From Roseovarius aestuarii (GTDB lineage: Bacteria; Pseudomonadota; Alphaproteobacteria; Rhodobacterales; Rhodobacteraceae): a stretch of DNA of 64,000 nucleotides. Both the position numbers and the translations under genes were made by a program. Location of the stretch: assembly GCF_019966515.1 (NCBI RefSeq), contig NZ_JAIMIB010000013.1, forward strand, positions 78,308 to 142,307, in the 5' to 3' direction. Below are positions 27,072 through 35,971 of the stretch, in pieces (positions within the stretch are counted from its first letter, which is position 1; every line of letters starts with the position of its first letter). The notes beneath the pieces were generated by a model. That model did not search any database, was not told where the DNA came from, and saw only the letters and a program-made list of their open reading frames with translations.

Positions 27072-27962
27072 ATGCGCCTCTCCCAATCCAACGGCCACCT
27101 GAGCCCCGAGCACGCCGAACAATACTGGCGTGACGGCTATGTCTTTCCTCTTACCGTTTTCTCACCTGATGAGGCCGCCGGGTACCGCACCGAGTTGGAA
27201 GCGATCGAGTGCGACTGGCTCACCGCCGATCTGCCGCAGCCGCTCAACACCTACAAACGCGTCAACGCCCATTGCGTGCTACCCCTCGCCGCGCGTCTGG
27301 CGCAGGACCCACGCGTGCTTGATGTGGTCGAAAACATCCTTGGCCCCGATCTGATGATCTGGTCCGCCGAGTTCTTCATCAAAGAGCCCCGCACAAACCA
27401 TATCGTCGGCATGCATCAGGACCTGACCTATTGGGGGCTGGGCGAAACTTCAGATCAGGTCACTGCCTGGATTGCGCTATCACCCGCCACCGTCGCCAGT
27501 GGCTGCATGGACTTTGTCGCCGGATCGCATAAGAACCCGATCCTGCCGCATAACGACACCTTCTCAGACAACAACCTGCTGTCTCGTGGTCAGGAAGTTG
27601 CGGTCGAGGTCGCAGATAGCGACAAAACCCATATCGAGCTGCAACCGGGTCAGATGTCGCTGCATCATGGGCTGACCATCCACGGATCAGGGCCAAATAC
27701 CTCGGATGACCGGCGCATTGGCTTTGCCATCCGCTATCTCAACCCAAATGCCCGCCAGCAGGTGGCCGAACGCGACTATGCGATGATGGCGCGCGGCGTC
27801 GATTTCAGCGGCAATTTCATTCACTACATGCCGCCCGTCGCCAATTTCAGCCCGGAATCCGTGAAGCTTTACGAAAAAATTCGCGCGGATCAGGCTAAAG
27901 CCCTTGCACAAGGGGCCGCCGGCGATGTTTCACTCTATGCCAAAGCCGCTGCGGCGCCGTGA
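27072..27962 (+). CDS. Phytanoyl-CoA dioxygenase family Fe(II)/2-oxoglutarate oxygenase (PhnY-like candidate)
   Basis: 296 residues with the PhyH-family jelly roll. Iron ligands can be placed at H115 and D117 (GMHQDLTYWG) and at H204 (TIHGSGPN); the following RRIGFAIRY offers the 2-oxoglutarate arginine. It is followed 15 bp later by an HD-domain oxygenase gene. PhnY (PhyH type) and PhnZ (HD type) together oxidise 2-aminoethylphosphonate and release phosphate and glycine; this pair has the same two-family layout. The actual substrate could be another phosphonate or a different alcohol-forming step. Confidence 0.8.
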   Translation: MRLSQSNGHLSPEHAEQYWRDGYVFPLTVFSPDEAAGYRTELEAIECDWLTADLPQPLNTYKRVNAHCVLPLAARLAQDPRVLDVVENILGPDLMIWSAEFFIKEPRTNHIVGMHQDLTYWGLGETSDQVTAWIALSPATVASGCMDFVAGSHKNPILPHNDTFSDNNLLSRGQEVAVEVADSDKTHIELQPGQMSLHHGLTIHGSGPNTSDDRRIGFAIRYLNPNARQQVAERDYAMMARGVDFSGNFIHYMPPVANFSPESVKLYEKIRADQAKALAQGAAGDVSLYAKAAAAP

Positions 27963-27977
27963 AAAAGGAAAGCCCCC

Positions 27978-28598
27978 ATGGAACGTGTGAATTTCACTCA
28001 AATGAAGGATGGCACCAAGGAAGAATATGAATTCCTGACCGCGCATGAAATTGACCACACCAGGCACACCGCGCAAAGACTGCTGAAGGCGCTGGTCGAT
28101 CTGGATGAAAGCCTCTCGGGTTACCAGATCACCCGGCTGGGCCATTCGGTGCAATCGGCCACCCGCGCCTGGCGCGACGGGGCGGATACCGATTGGGTCG
28201 TCTCGGCACTTCTGCACGATATCGGCGACATCTACGCGCCATACAATCACGACGAATACGCCGCCACGATCCTTAAGCCCTTCGTGCGCGAACAATGCAC
28301 CTGGTGCGTTGCCACCCACGGTGATTTCCAGATGCTCTACTACGGCCACCATCTGGACGGGGCTGATCAGCACAAACGTGACCGCCATCGCGACAGCGCC
28401 TATTTCGACGATTGCGCCGAATTCTGCGAACGCTGGGATCAGGCCAGTTTCAACCCGGAGTACGATGACCTGCCGCTCGATTTCTTCGCCCCCATGGTAG
28501 AAGAGGTCTTCGCCCGCACCCCTTATGATGCTGCCGTTATCCGCTCGGGAGAGCGTGAACCACTGACCAACGCCGAACGCGCCGCTCAGCGCCAGTAG
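27978..28598 (+). CDS. HD-domain oxygenase candidate (PhnZ/TmpB-like)
   Basis: 206 residues. HD-type metal ligands can be assigned as H56 (RLGHSVQSA), H80-D81 (LLHDIGD), H91, H114 and a late Asp near 145-154. The six-ligand H..HD..H..H..D set and the 24-residue step from H56 to H80 match the mixed-valent di-iron oxygenase PhnZ. PhnZ and TmpB cleave the C-P bond of 1-hydroxyphosphonates. The neighbouring PhyH enzyme would make such a hydroxylated substrate. Ribosome binding site AAGGAA is well placed. Ordinary HD phosphohydrolase activity is the alternative. Confidence 0.7.
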   Translation: MERVNFTQMKDGTKEEYEFLTAHEIDHTRHTAQRLLKALVDLDESLSGYQITRLGHSVQSATRAWRDGADTDWVVSALLHDIGDIYAPYNHDEYAATILKPFVREQCTWCVATHGDFQMLYYGHHLDGADQHKRDRHRDSAYFDDCAEFCERWDQASFNPEYDDLPLDFFAPMVEEVFARTPYDAAVIRSGEREPLTNAERAAQRQ

Positions 28599-28610
28599 GG
28601 TTATGGGTCG

Positions 28611-29558
28611 TCAGACCGGCATGTCGTCGCATTCCGACGCTGCACCAATATCGCCAAGCAGGCGCATCAACTCGTCCACCCACGCGGTCCTCACCGAAAC
28701 CGCCAGTTGCGATAACGGGCGATGTTTCGGGGTGAGCATAGCGTAGTCGTAGCGGATGTCCTGCCTGAGCGGCTTGAACACGATCCCGCCCGACCCGGCA
28801 TTCATTGCGCCTTCGCTGACCACGGTCAGCGGGTCCACTATTGCAACACAATGGCCGGAGCGGACAAATTGCAGCAGCGGCAGAAAGGTCTGACTTTCGA
28901 CAAGCTTGCGATATCCCGCCCCGGCTCTTTCAAAGGCTTCAAGCGTCTTTTTGTGATGCGCATGATTTGACTGAAGAACACCGATCGGTTCCTCATCAAG
29001 ATCACTGATAGCAATGGCTTCAGCGCCTGCCAACCGATGGCCCTGCGGCACGACGCAAAAACACGCGCCGCTGATCCGCTGGATCGTAAATTGCGGGCTG
29101 TCGGGCGTATCGACGGGCGCATCGCCGAACCCGAAATCAATGCTTTGCGAGCTGACAAGTTCCAGGATCTGAAGCGAACTGCGCGCCGAAATCGCAAGCT
29201 GCACATCAGCATGCGGTTCAATGGTCTGACTGATGAAACGCGACAACATGAATATGCCGCCCGGCATGGCGGATACGTTCAGTGTGCCCGCCTGCCCGCC
29301 CGCCAGGCTTTGCATGGTGCGTGATACCGCGGCGAGCCGGTCCAGAATACTTACGGCTTCCTCCAGCAGGTAATGCGCTTCGGGCACCGGGATCAGCTGT
29401 CTGCCTCGGCGCTCGAACAGTTTCAGACCCAGCGTGTCCTCAAGCGACCGGATTGCCAGGCTGACCGCAGGCTGAGTCCGGCCGATCTTTCTGGCAGCCT
29501 CGGACAGCGATGGCGAGGTCATGACCGCGCGAAAAGTGGATATCTGCGTGAAATTCAT
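28611..29558 (-). CDS. LysR-family regulator divergent from TAXI-TRAP operon
   Basis: 315 residues. The DNA-binding part reads MNFTQISTFRAVMTSPSLSEAARKIGRTQPAVSLAIRSLEDTLGLKLFERRGRQ, followed by an effector domain with GTLNVSAMPGGIFMLSRF. The start at MNFTQIS matches the family; the longer frame adds 14 unlikely residues. It is divergent from the TRAP solute-binding gene with 124 bp between starts. Its stop nearly meets the convergent HD gene. It probably senses the transported compound or a breakdown product. Confidence 0.85.
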   Translation of the reverse strand: MNFTQISTFRAVMTSPSLSEAARKIGRTQPAVSLAIRSLEDTLGLKLFERRGRQLIPVPEAHYLLEEAVSILDRLAAVSRTMQSLAGGQAGTLNVSAMPGGIFMLSRFISQTIEPHADVQLAISARSSLQILELVSSQSIDFGFGDAPVDTPDSPQFTIQRISGACFCVVPQGHRLAGAEAIAISDLDEEPIGVLQSNHAHHKKTLEAFERAGAGYRKLVESQTFLPLLQFVRSGHCVAIVDPLTVVSEGAMNAGSGGIVFKPLRQDIRYDYAMLTPKHRPLSQLAVSVRTAWVDELMRLLGDIGAASECDDMPV

Positions 29559-29567
29559 CGACTCACA

Positions 29568-29596
29568 TAAGTTATATTTAGTTTTTTCTAAGTTAT
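29568..29596. promoter_or_regulatory. Direct repeat TAAGTTAT in LysR-TRAP intergenic region
   Basis: TAAGTTAT occurs at 29568-29575 and 29589-29596, 21 bp apart, which is two helical turns. It is close to the LysR start codon in an AT-rich gap. Autoregulation or activation of the divergent TRAP operon is a plausible role. Confidence 0.4.
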
Positions 29597-29682
29597 TCAA
29601 ATTTGTATTTATTGAAAAGCCAAGGCAAGCTTGATCTGTGAAACCAAGGGAAAAACCCTGGAACCATAAAAGGGAGTATCAC

Positions 29683-30693
29683 ATGACCATCCTAACGAGA
29701 TTTTCCGGCGCCCTGCTGGCGACGGTTCTTGCCGCCGGAACAGCGACGGCGCAGGACCCGACCTTTTTCCGAATTGGCACCGGGAGCGCCGGGGGTACCT
29801 ATTTCCCCATAGGCGGCACCATCGCCAACGGCATCTCCGCCCCTCCGGGTTCGCGCCCGTGCGACGAAGGCGGTCAGTGTGGCGTGCCGGGGCTGATCGC
29901 CATCGCGCAATCCACCACCGCGTCGGTTTTCAACAACACCGCCGTCCAGAATGGCGAGCTTGAGGCCGGGATGGCGGCGGCGGACGTGACCCGCTCGATG
30001 TATCTGGGTGAAGGAAAGTTCGATGGCAAGCCGCACGAAAAACTGCGCATTGTCGCCAATCTATACCCCGAAGATCTGCATCTGGTGATGCCCAAGGGAT
30101 CGAAGCTGGGAGACCTGAGTGAACTCGCCGGTAAGCGCGTGGGCATTGCTCAGGCCGGGTCGGGCACGCAGGTCGCCGTATTGCAGATGCTGGAAAAATG
30201 GGATGTGACGCGCGACAATATGGACGAGGCGGAACTGAACAACAGCCAGTCCGCCGAACGTCTGGCCGACGGACAGCTTGATGCCTATTTCTACGCTGCG
30301 GGCTGGCCCGTCTCTGCCATGGTGCAACTGGCGACAACCAAGGGCATGGAACTGCACAGCTTCAGCGACGAGGACCTGGCAAAGATCAACGAAGCCGTTC
30401 CCGCCTACATCCCGTCAAAGATCCCCGCTGGTGTCTACGAGGGCATCGACTATGAGGTGAAAACGCCTGCGGTGTCGGCGCTTCTGGTTGTTTCGTCCGA
30501 TCTCTCAGACGAACTCGTGCACGGCATAACCGAAGCACTTTGGAACAAGAATACCCGCACATTGCTGGATAACGGTCACGCGAAGGGCAAGCAGATTACG
30601 CCCGAAACCGCGCTTGACGGGATCGCAGCCCTTGGCGTGCCACTGCATCCGGGTGCCGAGAAGTTCTACAAAGAAGCGGGCCTTCTAGAGTAA
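29683..30693 (+). CDS. TAXI-family TRAP transporter solute-binding protein
   Basis: 336 residues with a signal peptide (ILTRFSGALLATVLAAGTATAQ). The mature protein opens FFRIGTGSAGGTYFPIGGTIANGIS, diagnostic of the TAXI (TRAP-associated extracytoplasmic immunogenic) family. It delivers solutes to the fused TRAP permease downstream, driven by the sodium gradient. Known TAXI substrates include glutamate-like acids, but the ligand is usually unknown. The ATG follows AGGGAG. A strong hairpin separates it from the permease gene and may raise binding-protein expression relative to the permease. Confidence 0.9.
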   Translation: MTILTRFSGALLATVLAAGTATAQDPTFFRIGTGSAGGTYFPIGGTIANGISAPPGSRPCDEGGQCGVPGLIAIAQSTTASVFNNTAVQNGELEAGMAAADVTRSMYLGEGKFDGKPHEKLRIVANLYPEDLHLVMPKGSKLGDLSELAGKRVGIAQAGSGTQVAVLQMLEKWDVTRDNMDEAELNNSQSAERLADGQLDAYFYAAGWPVSAMVQLATTKGMELHSFSDEDLAKINEAVPAYIPSKIPAGVYEGIDYEVKTPAVSALLVVSSDLSDELVHGITEALWNKNTRTLLDNGHAKGKQITPETALDGIAALGVPLHPGAEKFYKEAGLLE

Positions 30694-30723
30694 AGCCACC
30701 ACTCTTCCGGCTCTTACTCTTAC

Positions 30724-30752
30724 GGGCGGCGGGCAACTCCCGCTCGCCGCCC
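30724..30752 (+). terminator. Hairpin between TRAP binding protein and permease genes
   Basis: GGGCGGCG (30724-30731) pairs with CGCCGCCC (30745-30752), with an inner GGG/CCC extension. It is followed by AACCTTTATT rather than a clean U-run. It may act as a partial terminator or as an mRNA-stabilising element at the end of the binding-protein message. Confidence 0.55.
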
Positions 30753-30791
30753 AACCTTTATTCTTCCACAACCGATACGAAGGGGCTGACC

Positions 30792-33005
30792 ATGGGGAAT
30801 GCGGCCGAGCATCAGGATCAGGAACTTTCAGCGGAAGAACTGGCTGAGATCGAAAAGAAATATGATGAAGGTGCCGCAACGCGCAGCGTCAGCCCGGGTT
30901 TCGCGAGATTTCTTCGCTACGTGGCCCTGACATATGCGGTCTATCACTACCTGACCGCCGGGTTCGGCCTACCGCCCGATTACTGGCACATGGGCTGGCA
31001 TCTCGCGGGTCTCTTCATCCTGACCTATTCGCTTTTTCCTCTGGTCAAGACCAAGACCGCTTTTGATCTGAAAACCGGAGCGCTCAGGCTGGGCGGTGTG
31101 CCCTATCTCGATGTGATCCTGATGGTGCTTGGTACCGCCTCGGCGCTTTATCTGGGTTTTGCCTGGCACGGTGTGCCGTTTCTGGGCATCGAAGAACAGA
31201 CCTTCCGCATGGGTAACCCCAACGGTTATGACCTGCTGTTTGGCTGCATCCTGATCGTGCTTGTGCTGGATATCGCACGACGGACACTGGGGTGGATTCT
31301 GCCGCTGATCATCTGCGTTTTCATGTCCTACGCCCTGTTCGGGCCGTTCTTTCCGGGAATTCTTCAGCACCCCGGCGTGAAATTCAACACCTTCGTCAGC
31401 TCGATGTATTTCCCGCAGGAAGGCATCTTTGGCGTCACGCTTTGGGTGGTCTCGACGATCGTTTTCCACTTCGTCCTCTTCGGCGTGATTGCCCAGCGCA
31501 CCGGGCTGGGCCAGCTCTTCATCGACAATGCCAGCATTCTGGCCGGGCGCTACACCGGCGGTCCCGCCAAGGTGTCGGTCGTATCCTCGGCCTTCTTCGG
31601 CACCATCTCGGGCTCCTCGGTCGCCAATACCGTCTCGACCGGCGCGCTGACCATCCCGAACATGAAACGGCTGGGCTACCCGGGCCATTTCGCGGGCGGG
31701 GTCGAGGCCGCAGCCTCGGCGGGCGGACAGATCACTCCGCCGATCATGGGGGCCGCCGCCTTCATCATGGCCGAGTTTCTCGAGGTGCCCTACACCACCA
31801 TCGTCATTGCCGCGATCTTCCCGGCGCTGCTGCATTATGTCGGTGTGTTCACCGTTGTGCACCTGATGGCACGCCGGTTGAACCTGCAGGGGCTGTCGAA
31901 AGAGATGCTACCGAAATTCGGCAAGGTCTGGCGCGATGGCTGGGCCAATATCGTGCCGCTTGTGGGCCTGCTCGTCGTACTCTTCTCCGGCTACACGCCC
32001 TACATGTCGGCCTTTGTGGGGATTTCACTTTCGATCATCGCCGGAATGAGCCGGATGCGAACTCCGGTCACGCTGATCTATGCCGCCGCCTTCATCGCTT
32101 TTGTCATCTGGAAATACATGGGCGACGGGTTTGACCTGCAAATGTCCATCATCCTGATTGTCGGCGCAATCGTCGCCACGCTCAACCCGCAGCAACGGGT
32201 TTCTGTCAGGGAAATGGCCGACACGTTTGAAACCGGCGTCAAATACGCGCTGGCCGTGGGCGCGGCCTCGGCGGCAGTGGGCATCGTGATAGGGGTGATC
32301 AACACCACCGGCGTGGGCTTCCGCATCGGCTTTATGGTCACCCAAGCCGCGTCCAATCTGGGCAACGATCTGCACTGGCTCTTTGCCTTCGGCACGTGGG
32401 AGCTGTTCTCGGTCGAAGACCTGACGCTCTTCATCAGCCTCGTCTTTATCGCGCTCGCCTGTATCCTGATGGGCGCGGGCGTGCCGACCACGGCGCTTTA
32501 CATCATGCTCGTGTCTGTGGCGCAGCCGGCGCTGGCGCAGCTCGGCATCCCGCCCATCGCCAGCCACATGTTCGTGCTTTATTACGGCGTCGTGGCCGAG
32601 ATCACGCCACCGGTCTGTACCTCGGCCTATGCGGCGGCGGCCATCGCGGGCTCGAACCCGTTCCGCACCGGCATCTCGGCCTTCACGCTGGGACTGGGCA
32701 AGGTGGTGGCACCAATGGCGTTTGTCTACGCGCCGGTGCTGCTTTTCGTGTCATCCACCGGCTTTGATTTCTGGGAGTTCAGCTACACGGCGACCAGCTG
32801 CATCGCCGGTGTGATCTGCCTCTCCGCCGCCGTGGTCGGCTACTGGCTGACACCGATGGGCGCCGTGCTCCGTGTCCTGATGGCGATGGCCGGGCTGGTC
32901 TTCATCGCACCCTCGCTGCAGGCCGATCTGGCGGCGCTGATCATTGCTTCTCCGGCGGTCATCTCGCAGGTCATCGCCCGCCGACGCCACCTCGCCACGA
33001 CCTGA
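30792..33005 (+). CDS. TRAP transporter fused permease subunit (TAXI type, DctQ-DctM fusion)
   Basis: 737 residues, mostly hydrophobic, with more than 15 predicted membrane segments. The M-domain signatures are FFGTISGSSVANTVSTGALTIPNMKR and EAAASAGGQITPPIMGAAAFIMAEF, repeated in looser form as VPTTALYIM ... AEITPPVCTSAYAAAAIAGSNPF. The N-terminal 200 residues replace a separate DctQ subunit. It works with the solute-binding protein encoded upstream. The stop is 4 nt before the next gene, so the three genes form one operon. Confidence 0.92.
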   Translation: MGNAAEHQDQELSAEELAEIEKKYDEGAATRSVSPGFARFLRYVALTYAVYHYLTAGFGLPPDYWHMGWHLAGLFILTYSLFPLVKTKTAFDLKTGALRLGGVPYLDVILMVLGTASALYLGFAWHGVPFLGIEEQTFRMGNPNGYDLLFGCILIVLVLDIARRTLGWILPLIICVFMSYALFGPFFPGILQHPGVKFNTFVSSMYFPQEGIFGVTLWVVSTIVFHFVLFGVIAQRTGLGQLFIDNASILAGRYTGGPAKVSVVSSAFFGTISGSSVANTVSTGALTIPNMKRLGYPGHFAGGVEAAASAGGQITPPIMGAAAFIMAEFLEVPYTTIVIAAIFPALLHYVGVFTVVHLMARRLNLQGLSKEMLPKFGKVWRDGWANIVPLVGLLVVLFSGYTPYMSAFVGISLSIIAGMSRMRTPVTLIYAAAFIAFVIWKYMGDGFDLQMSIILIVGAIVATLNPQQRVSVREMADTFETGVKYALAVGAASAAVGIVIGVINTTGVGFRIGFMVTQAASNLGNDLHWLFAFGTWELFSVEDLTLFISLVFIALACILMGAGVPTTALYIMLVSVAQPALAQLGIPPIASHMFVLYYGVVAEITPPVCTSAYAAAAIAGSNPFRTGISAFTLGLGKVVAPMAFVYAPVLLFVSSTGFDFWEFSYTATSCIAGVICLSAAVVGYWLTPMGAVLRVLMAMAGLVFIAPSLQADLAALIIASPAVISQVIARRRHLATT

Positions 33006-33009
33006 AGGA

Positions 33010-34251
33010 ATGGGCGAAGACGTCACCATTCTGGGTGCGGGCATCGTCGGGATATGCTGCGCCCTGTCGCTGGCCGAACGCGGCGCAAAGGTTCGGTTGA
33101 TTGATAAGGGTGAGCCGGGTCAGGAAACATCTTACGGCAATGCAGGTGTCATCTCGCCCTGGTCGATCATCCCGCAATCCATGCCGGGGCTTTGGAAACA
33201 GGTGCCCAAACTGATGTTCGGTCGCTACCGACCGCTCAGCGTGCGCGCCGGTTTCTGGCCCCGCATGGTTCCTTGGGGTCTAAGGTTCCTTCGCAACGGA
33301 ACCGACCACCGCGTGCGGCAGGTTTCGGACGCAATGGAGCATCTATGCGCCCCGTCGGTCGATCTCTACCGGCGGCATCTGAACGGCACCGGGCACGAAG
33401 GTTTGGTGCGTGACAGCCTTTATGTGCACGCGTTTCGCGATGCCACCCGCGCCAACCTCGCCTCGCTCGATTACCGTATCCGACAGGAAAAAGGCGCAAA
33501 GCTCGAACTTGTCGGCGCGAAGGCGCTCCGCCGCATTGAGCCCGCCCTGTCGACTGATTTCAAAGCAGCCGTGCTGATCCACGATCAGGCCCGTGCCCTG
33601 GCACCGGGCCGAATTGCCACAGTGCTGACCGAGAAGGCCCGGTCGCTTGGGGTAGAGATATTGCGAGCCCGGGTACGGCGCCTGACACCGGTTGACGGCG
33701 GTTGGAACATCGACTGCGACACCGGCCCGTTGACGGCAAGCAAGGTGATCGTCGCCGCAGGCGCATGGTCATCACAGCTATTGCGTCCACTGGGCATCAG
33801 ACTGCCGCTGGTGGCAGAGCGCGGTTATCATGTTGAGTTTTCCAGCCCCGGGGTCGCGCTGAACAATTCAGTGACCGACACCGATGCGAAATTCGTGGCC
33901 AGCAGCATGGAGGGCGGTATCCGGGTCGCTGGTCAGGCAGAATTCGGAGACGTGAACGCCCCGCCCGATGGGCGGAAATACCGGCAATTGCAGTGGCAGG
34001 CCAAAGCCGTCCTGCCCGATCTGAACGACACTCAGCCTTCGTTCTGGATGGGGCGGAGGCCCTCATTCCCCGACAGCTTGCCGGTTCTGGGCAGGCTGGG
34101 CAAATTTAACGGCCTTTACGGCTGTTTCGGGCATTCCCATTACGGACTGATGATGGCCCCGAAATCCGGAGAGGTCCTTGCCCACGATGTTCTGAACCTC
34201 AAACAAAACCTTAGTCTTGATGCCTATTCGGCAGCAAGATTCAGCGCCTGA
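33010..34251 (+). CDS. FAD-dependent oxidoreductase, D-amino acid dehydrogenase (DadA)-like
   Basis: 413 residues. The N-terminal FAD-binding motif is VTILGAGIVGICCALSLAERGAKVRLIDKGEPGQETSYGNAGVIS, as in DadA and other DAO-family enzymes. GRRPSFPDSLPVLGR near the C-terminus is also DadA-like. The family oxidatively deaminates or N-demethylates amino acids and amines at the inner-membrane face. It lies 4 nt behind the permease gene with GAAGGA as ribosome binding site, so it probably acts on the imported compound or a product made by the opposing operon. Confidence 0.85.
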   Translation: MGEDVTILGAGIVGICCALSLAERGAKVRLIDKGEPGQETSYGNAGVISPWSIIPQSMPGLWKQVPKLMFGRYRPLSVRAGFWPRMVPWGLRFLRNGTDHRVRQVSDAMEHLCAPSVDLYRRHLNGTGHEGLVRDSLYVHAFRDATRANLASLDYRIRQEKGAKLELVGAKALRRIEPALSTDFKAAVLIHDQARALAPGRIATVLTEKARSLGVEILRARVRRLTPVDGGWNIDCDTGPLTASKVIVAAGAWSSQLLRPLGIRLPLVAERGYHVEFSSPGVALNNSVTDTDAKFVASSMEGGIRVAGQAEFGDVNAPPDGRKYRQLQWQAKAVLPDLNDTQPSFWMGRRPSFPDSLPVLGRLGKFNGLYGCFGHSHYGLMMAPKSGEVLAHDVLNLKQNLSLDAYSAARFSA

Positions 34252-34287
34252 ACCATGCTTTTACCGGCCCTGCCGCGCGCCTTACGT

Positions 34288-35223
34288 TCAACCGTTTTTC
34301 GTTACACCCAAGGCTCTTTGCAATTTGACGATCTTCGCGTCGCGTTGTGCTGCCAGTCTATCGACCGGGGCCCCACCGGTTGCTTCGGCAAGACCTTCCG
34401 CAAGCATTTCGGCAACTTCGGGCGTCAGTTTGGGTGTGCCAAGATCATCCCACCAGCCATTGAACGTATCCGCGAAATGATCGCAGAACGCAGGCAACCC
34501 GCCGGGTCCCGCCCCTAAGCTAAAAAGTGTTGTCGGCCCCATGGCCGCCCAGCGAAGACCGGGGCCAGCCGACACAGCCTTATCCACATCGCCCACGCTG
34601 GCAACGCCAGATTGGACAAGATGAATAGCCTCGCGCCAGATGGCCGCCTGTAGCCGGTTGGCGACGTGGCCCGGGACTTCCTTATTGACCCGGATCGTGA
34701 CCTTACCGATGTCGGCATAGAAGGCCTCGGCAGCGGCAACCACGCCATCGGCGGTCCGTTCATTGCCCATTACCTCGACCAGTGGAATGAGGTGCGGCGG
34801 GTTAAATGGATGACCCAGAACAAAGCGGTCCGGGTTTTGCCATCCCCCCTGCATTTGCCCCAGTGTCAGACCCGATGCGGAACTCGCCACAACGGCGTCA
34901 TCCGCCAGCATCGGCTCGATCTCGGCAAAGGTTGTGTGCTTGATCGGTAGGCGCTCTGGCACGTTTTCCTGCACGAACCCCGCACCCTCAACCGCTTTGG
35001 CCGCCGAAGAATAGAACGTCACGCATTCAGCATTGCCCCGATCTGTCAGGCCCAGTTCGGACATGGTTTCCCATGCTTGCTCGATATAGGCGCGCAAGGA
35101 CGATTCAGCCTCGGGGTCGGGATCATAGACCGCCACTGACCGGCCTGAGGCCAGGAAAAGGGCCGTCCAGCTAGCGCCGATGGTGCCGGCGCCCAACACA
35201 GCGGTATGAGAGGTGTCGTTCAT
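34288..35223 (-). CDS. 3-hydroxyacyl-CoA dehydrogenase family protein, L-carnitine-dehydrogenase-like
   Basis: 311 residues. The NAD-binding motif is AVLGAGTIGASWTALFLASG. The family's LGHPFNPPHLIPLVEVMGNE segment, containing the catalytic His, follows at about 138. Length matches the stand-alone lambda-crystallin/L-carnitine dehydrogenase/gulonate dehydrogenase group rather than the fatty acid oxidation enzyme. The neighbouring Rieske oxygenase also resembles quaternary-amine enzymes, which favours a carnitine-like beta-hydroxy acid as substrate. It is the last gene of a five-gene minus-strand operon and overlaps the SDR before it. Confidence 0.8.
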   Translation of the reverse strand: MNDTSHTAVLGAGTIGASWTALFLASGRSVAVYDPDPEAESSLRAYIEQAWETMSELGLTDRGNAECVTFYSSAAKAVEGAGFVQENVPERLPIKHTTFAEIEPMLADDAVVASSASGLTLGQMQGGWQNPDRFVLGHPFNPPHLIPLVEVMGNERTADGVVAAAEAFYADIGKVTIRVNKEVPGHVANRLQAAIWREAIHLVQSGVASVGDVDKAVSAGPGLRWAAMGPTTLFSLGAGPGGLPAFCDHFADTFNGWWDDLGTPKLTPEVAEMLAEGLAEATGGAPVDRLAAQRDAKIVKLQRALGVTKNG

Positions 35224-35963
35224 CAGAACAGCCCTGTGTTAATGGGCGACGCTGCGGTCATGCCACCGTCGATGGTGAACAGCTGCCCGGTGGCAAATCC
35301 GGCCTCGTCCGAGGCAAGCCAGACGGCCATGGCAGCGATATCCGCAGGTTGACCAAAGCGACGGGTGGCGTGACGCGACAGAGCATCGCGGCGGGCAGCT
35401 GCAGGATCATCCGACAGACCAAACCCGGCCTCCAGCATGCCCGTCTCTATCCAACCGGGGCAAATGGCGTTGCAGCGAAGACCAGGTCCGTGATCGACAG
35501 CAATGGAACGGGTGAGGCCATGCACAAATGCCTTGGACGCGTTGTAAAGCGCCATAGACGGGTCCGCGACATGTCCCGAAATCGAGCCGATATTGATGAT
35601 CGACCCACCATTGGTCATGAGCGGGATGAAAGCGCGACAAGTGTTGAAGGCGCCACGGCAATTGACCCCGATCACGAGATTCCAGTCTGCATCGGTGCTG
35701 TCGGCCACGGTCTTTTCGACCTGCACACCCGCATTATTCACCAGGATGTCCGGCGCCGGACAAGCCGAAGTCAAAGCCTGTATCTGGCCTTGGTCGGACA
35801 CATCTGCCTGAACCCAGCCGCAGTCTTCAGGCAAGCCGTCGGGCCTTGGCCCGCGCCCGCAGGCGGTAACCGATGCGCCTTCGGCCATGAACGCGTCAAC
35901 GATGCCACGCCCGATGCCTTGACGTCCGCCGGTGACCAATGCGGTTTTTCCCATAAGTCGCAT
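35223..35963 (-). CDS. Short-chain dehydrogenase/reductase (SDR) 1
   Basis: 246 residues. Classical SDR features: TALVTGGRQGIGRGIVDAFMAEGA (cofactor loop TGxxxGIG), NNAGVQ, the catalytic serine in INIGSISG, and YNASKAF (YxxxK), then DGGMTAASP near the end. The enzyme oxidises or reduces an alcohol or ketone with NAD(P). The stop codon overlaps the start of the carnitine-dehydrogenase-like gene. A second SDR precedes it; the two share little beyond family motifs. Confidence 0.85.
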   Translation of the reverse strand: MRLMGKTALVTGGRQGIGRGIVDAFMAEGASVTACGRGPRPDGLPEDCGWVQADVSDQGQIQALTSACPAPDILVNNAGVQVEKTVADSTDADWNLVIGVNCRGAFNTCRAFIPLMTNGGSIINIGSISGHVADPSMALYNASKAFVHGLTRSIAVDHGPGLRCNAICPGWIETGMLEAGFGLSDDPAAARRDALSRHATRRFGQPADIAAMAVWLASDEAGFATGQLFTIDGGMTAASPINTGLF

Positions 35964-35971
35964 GGCGCCTC

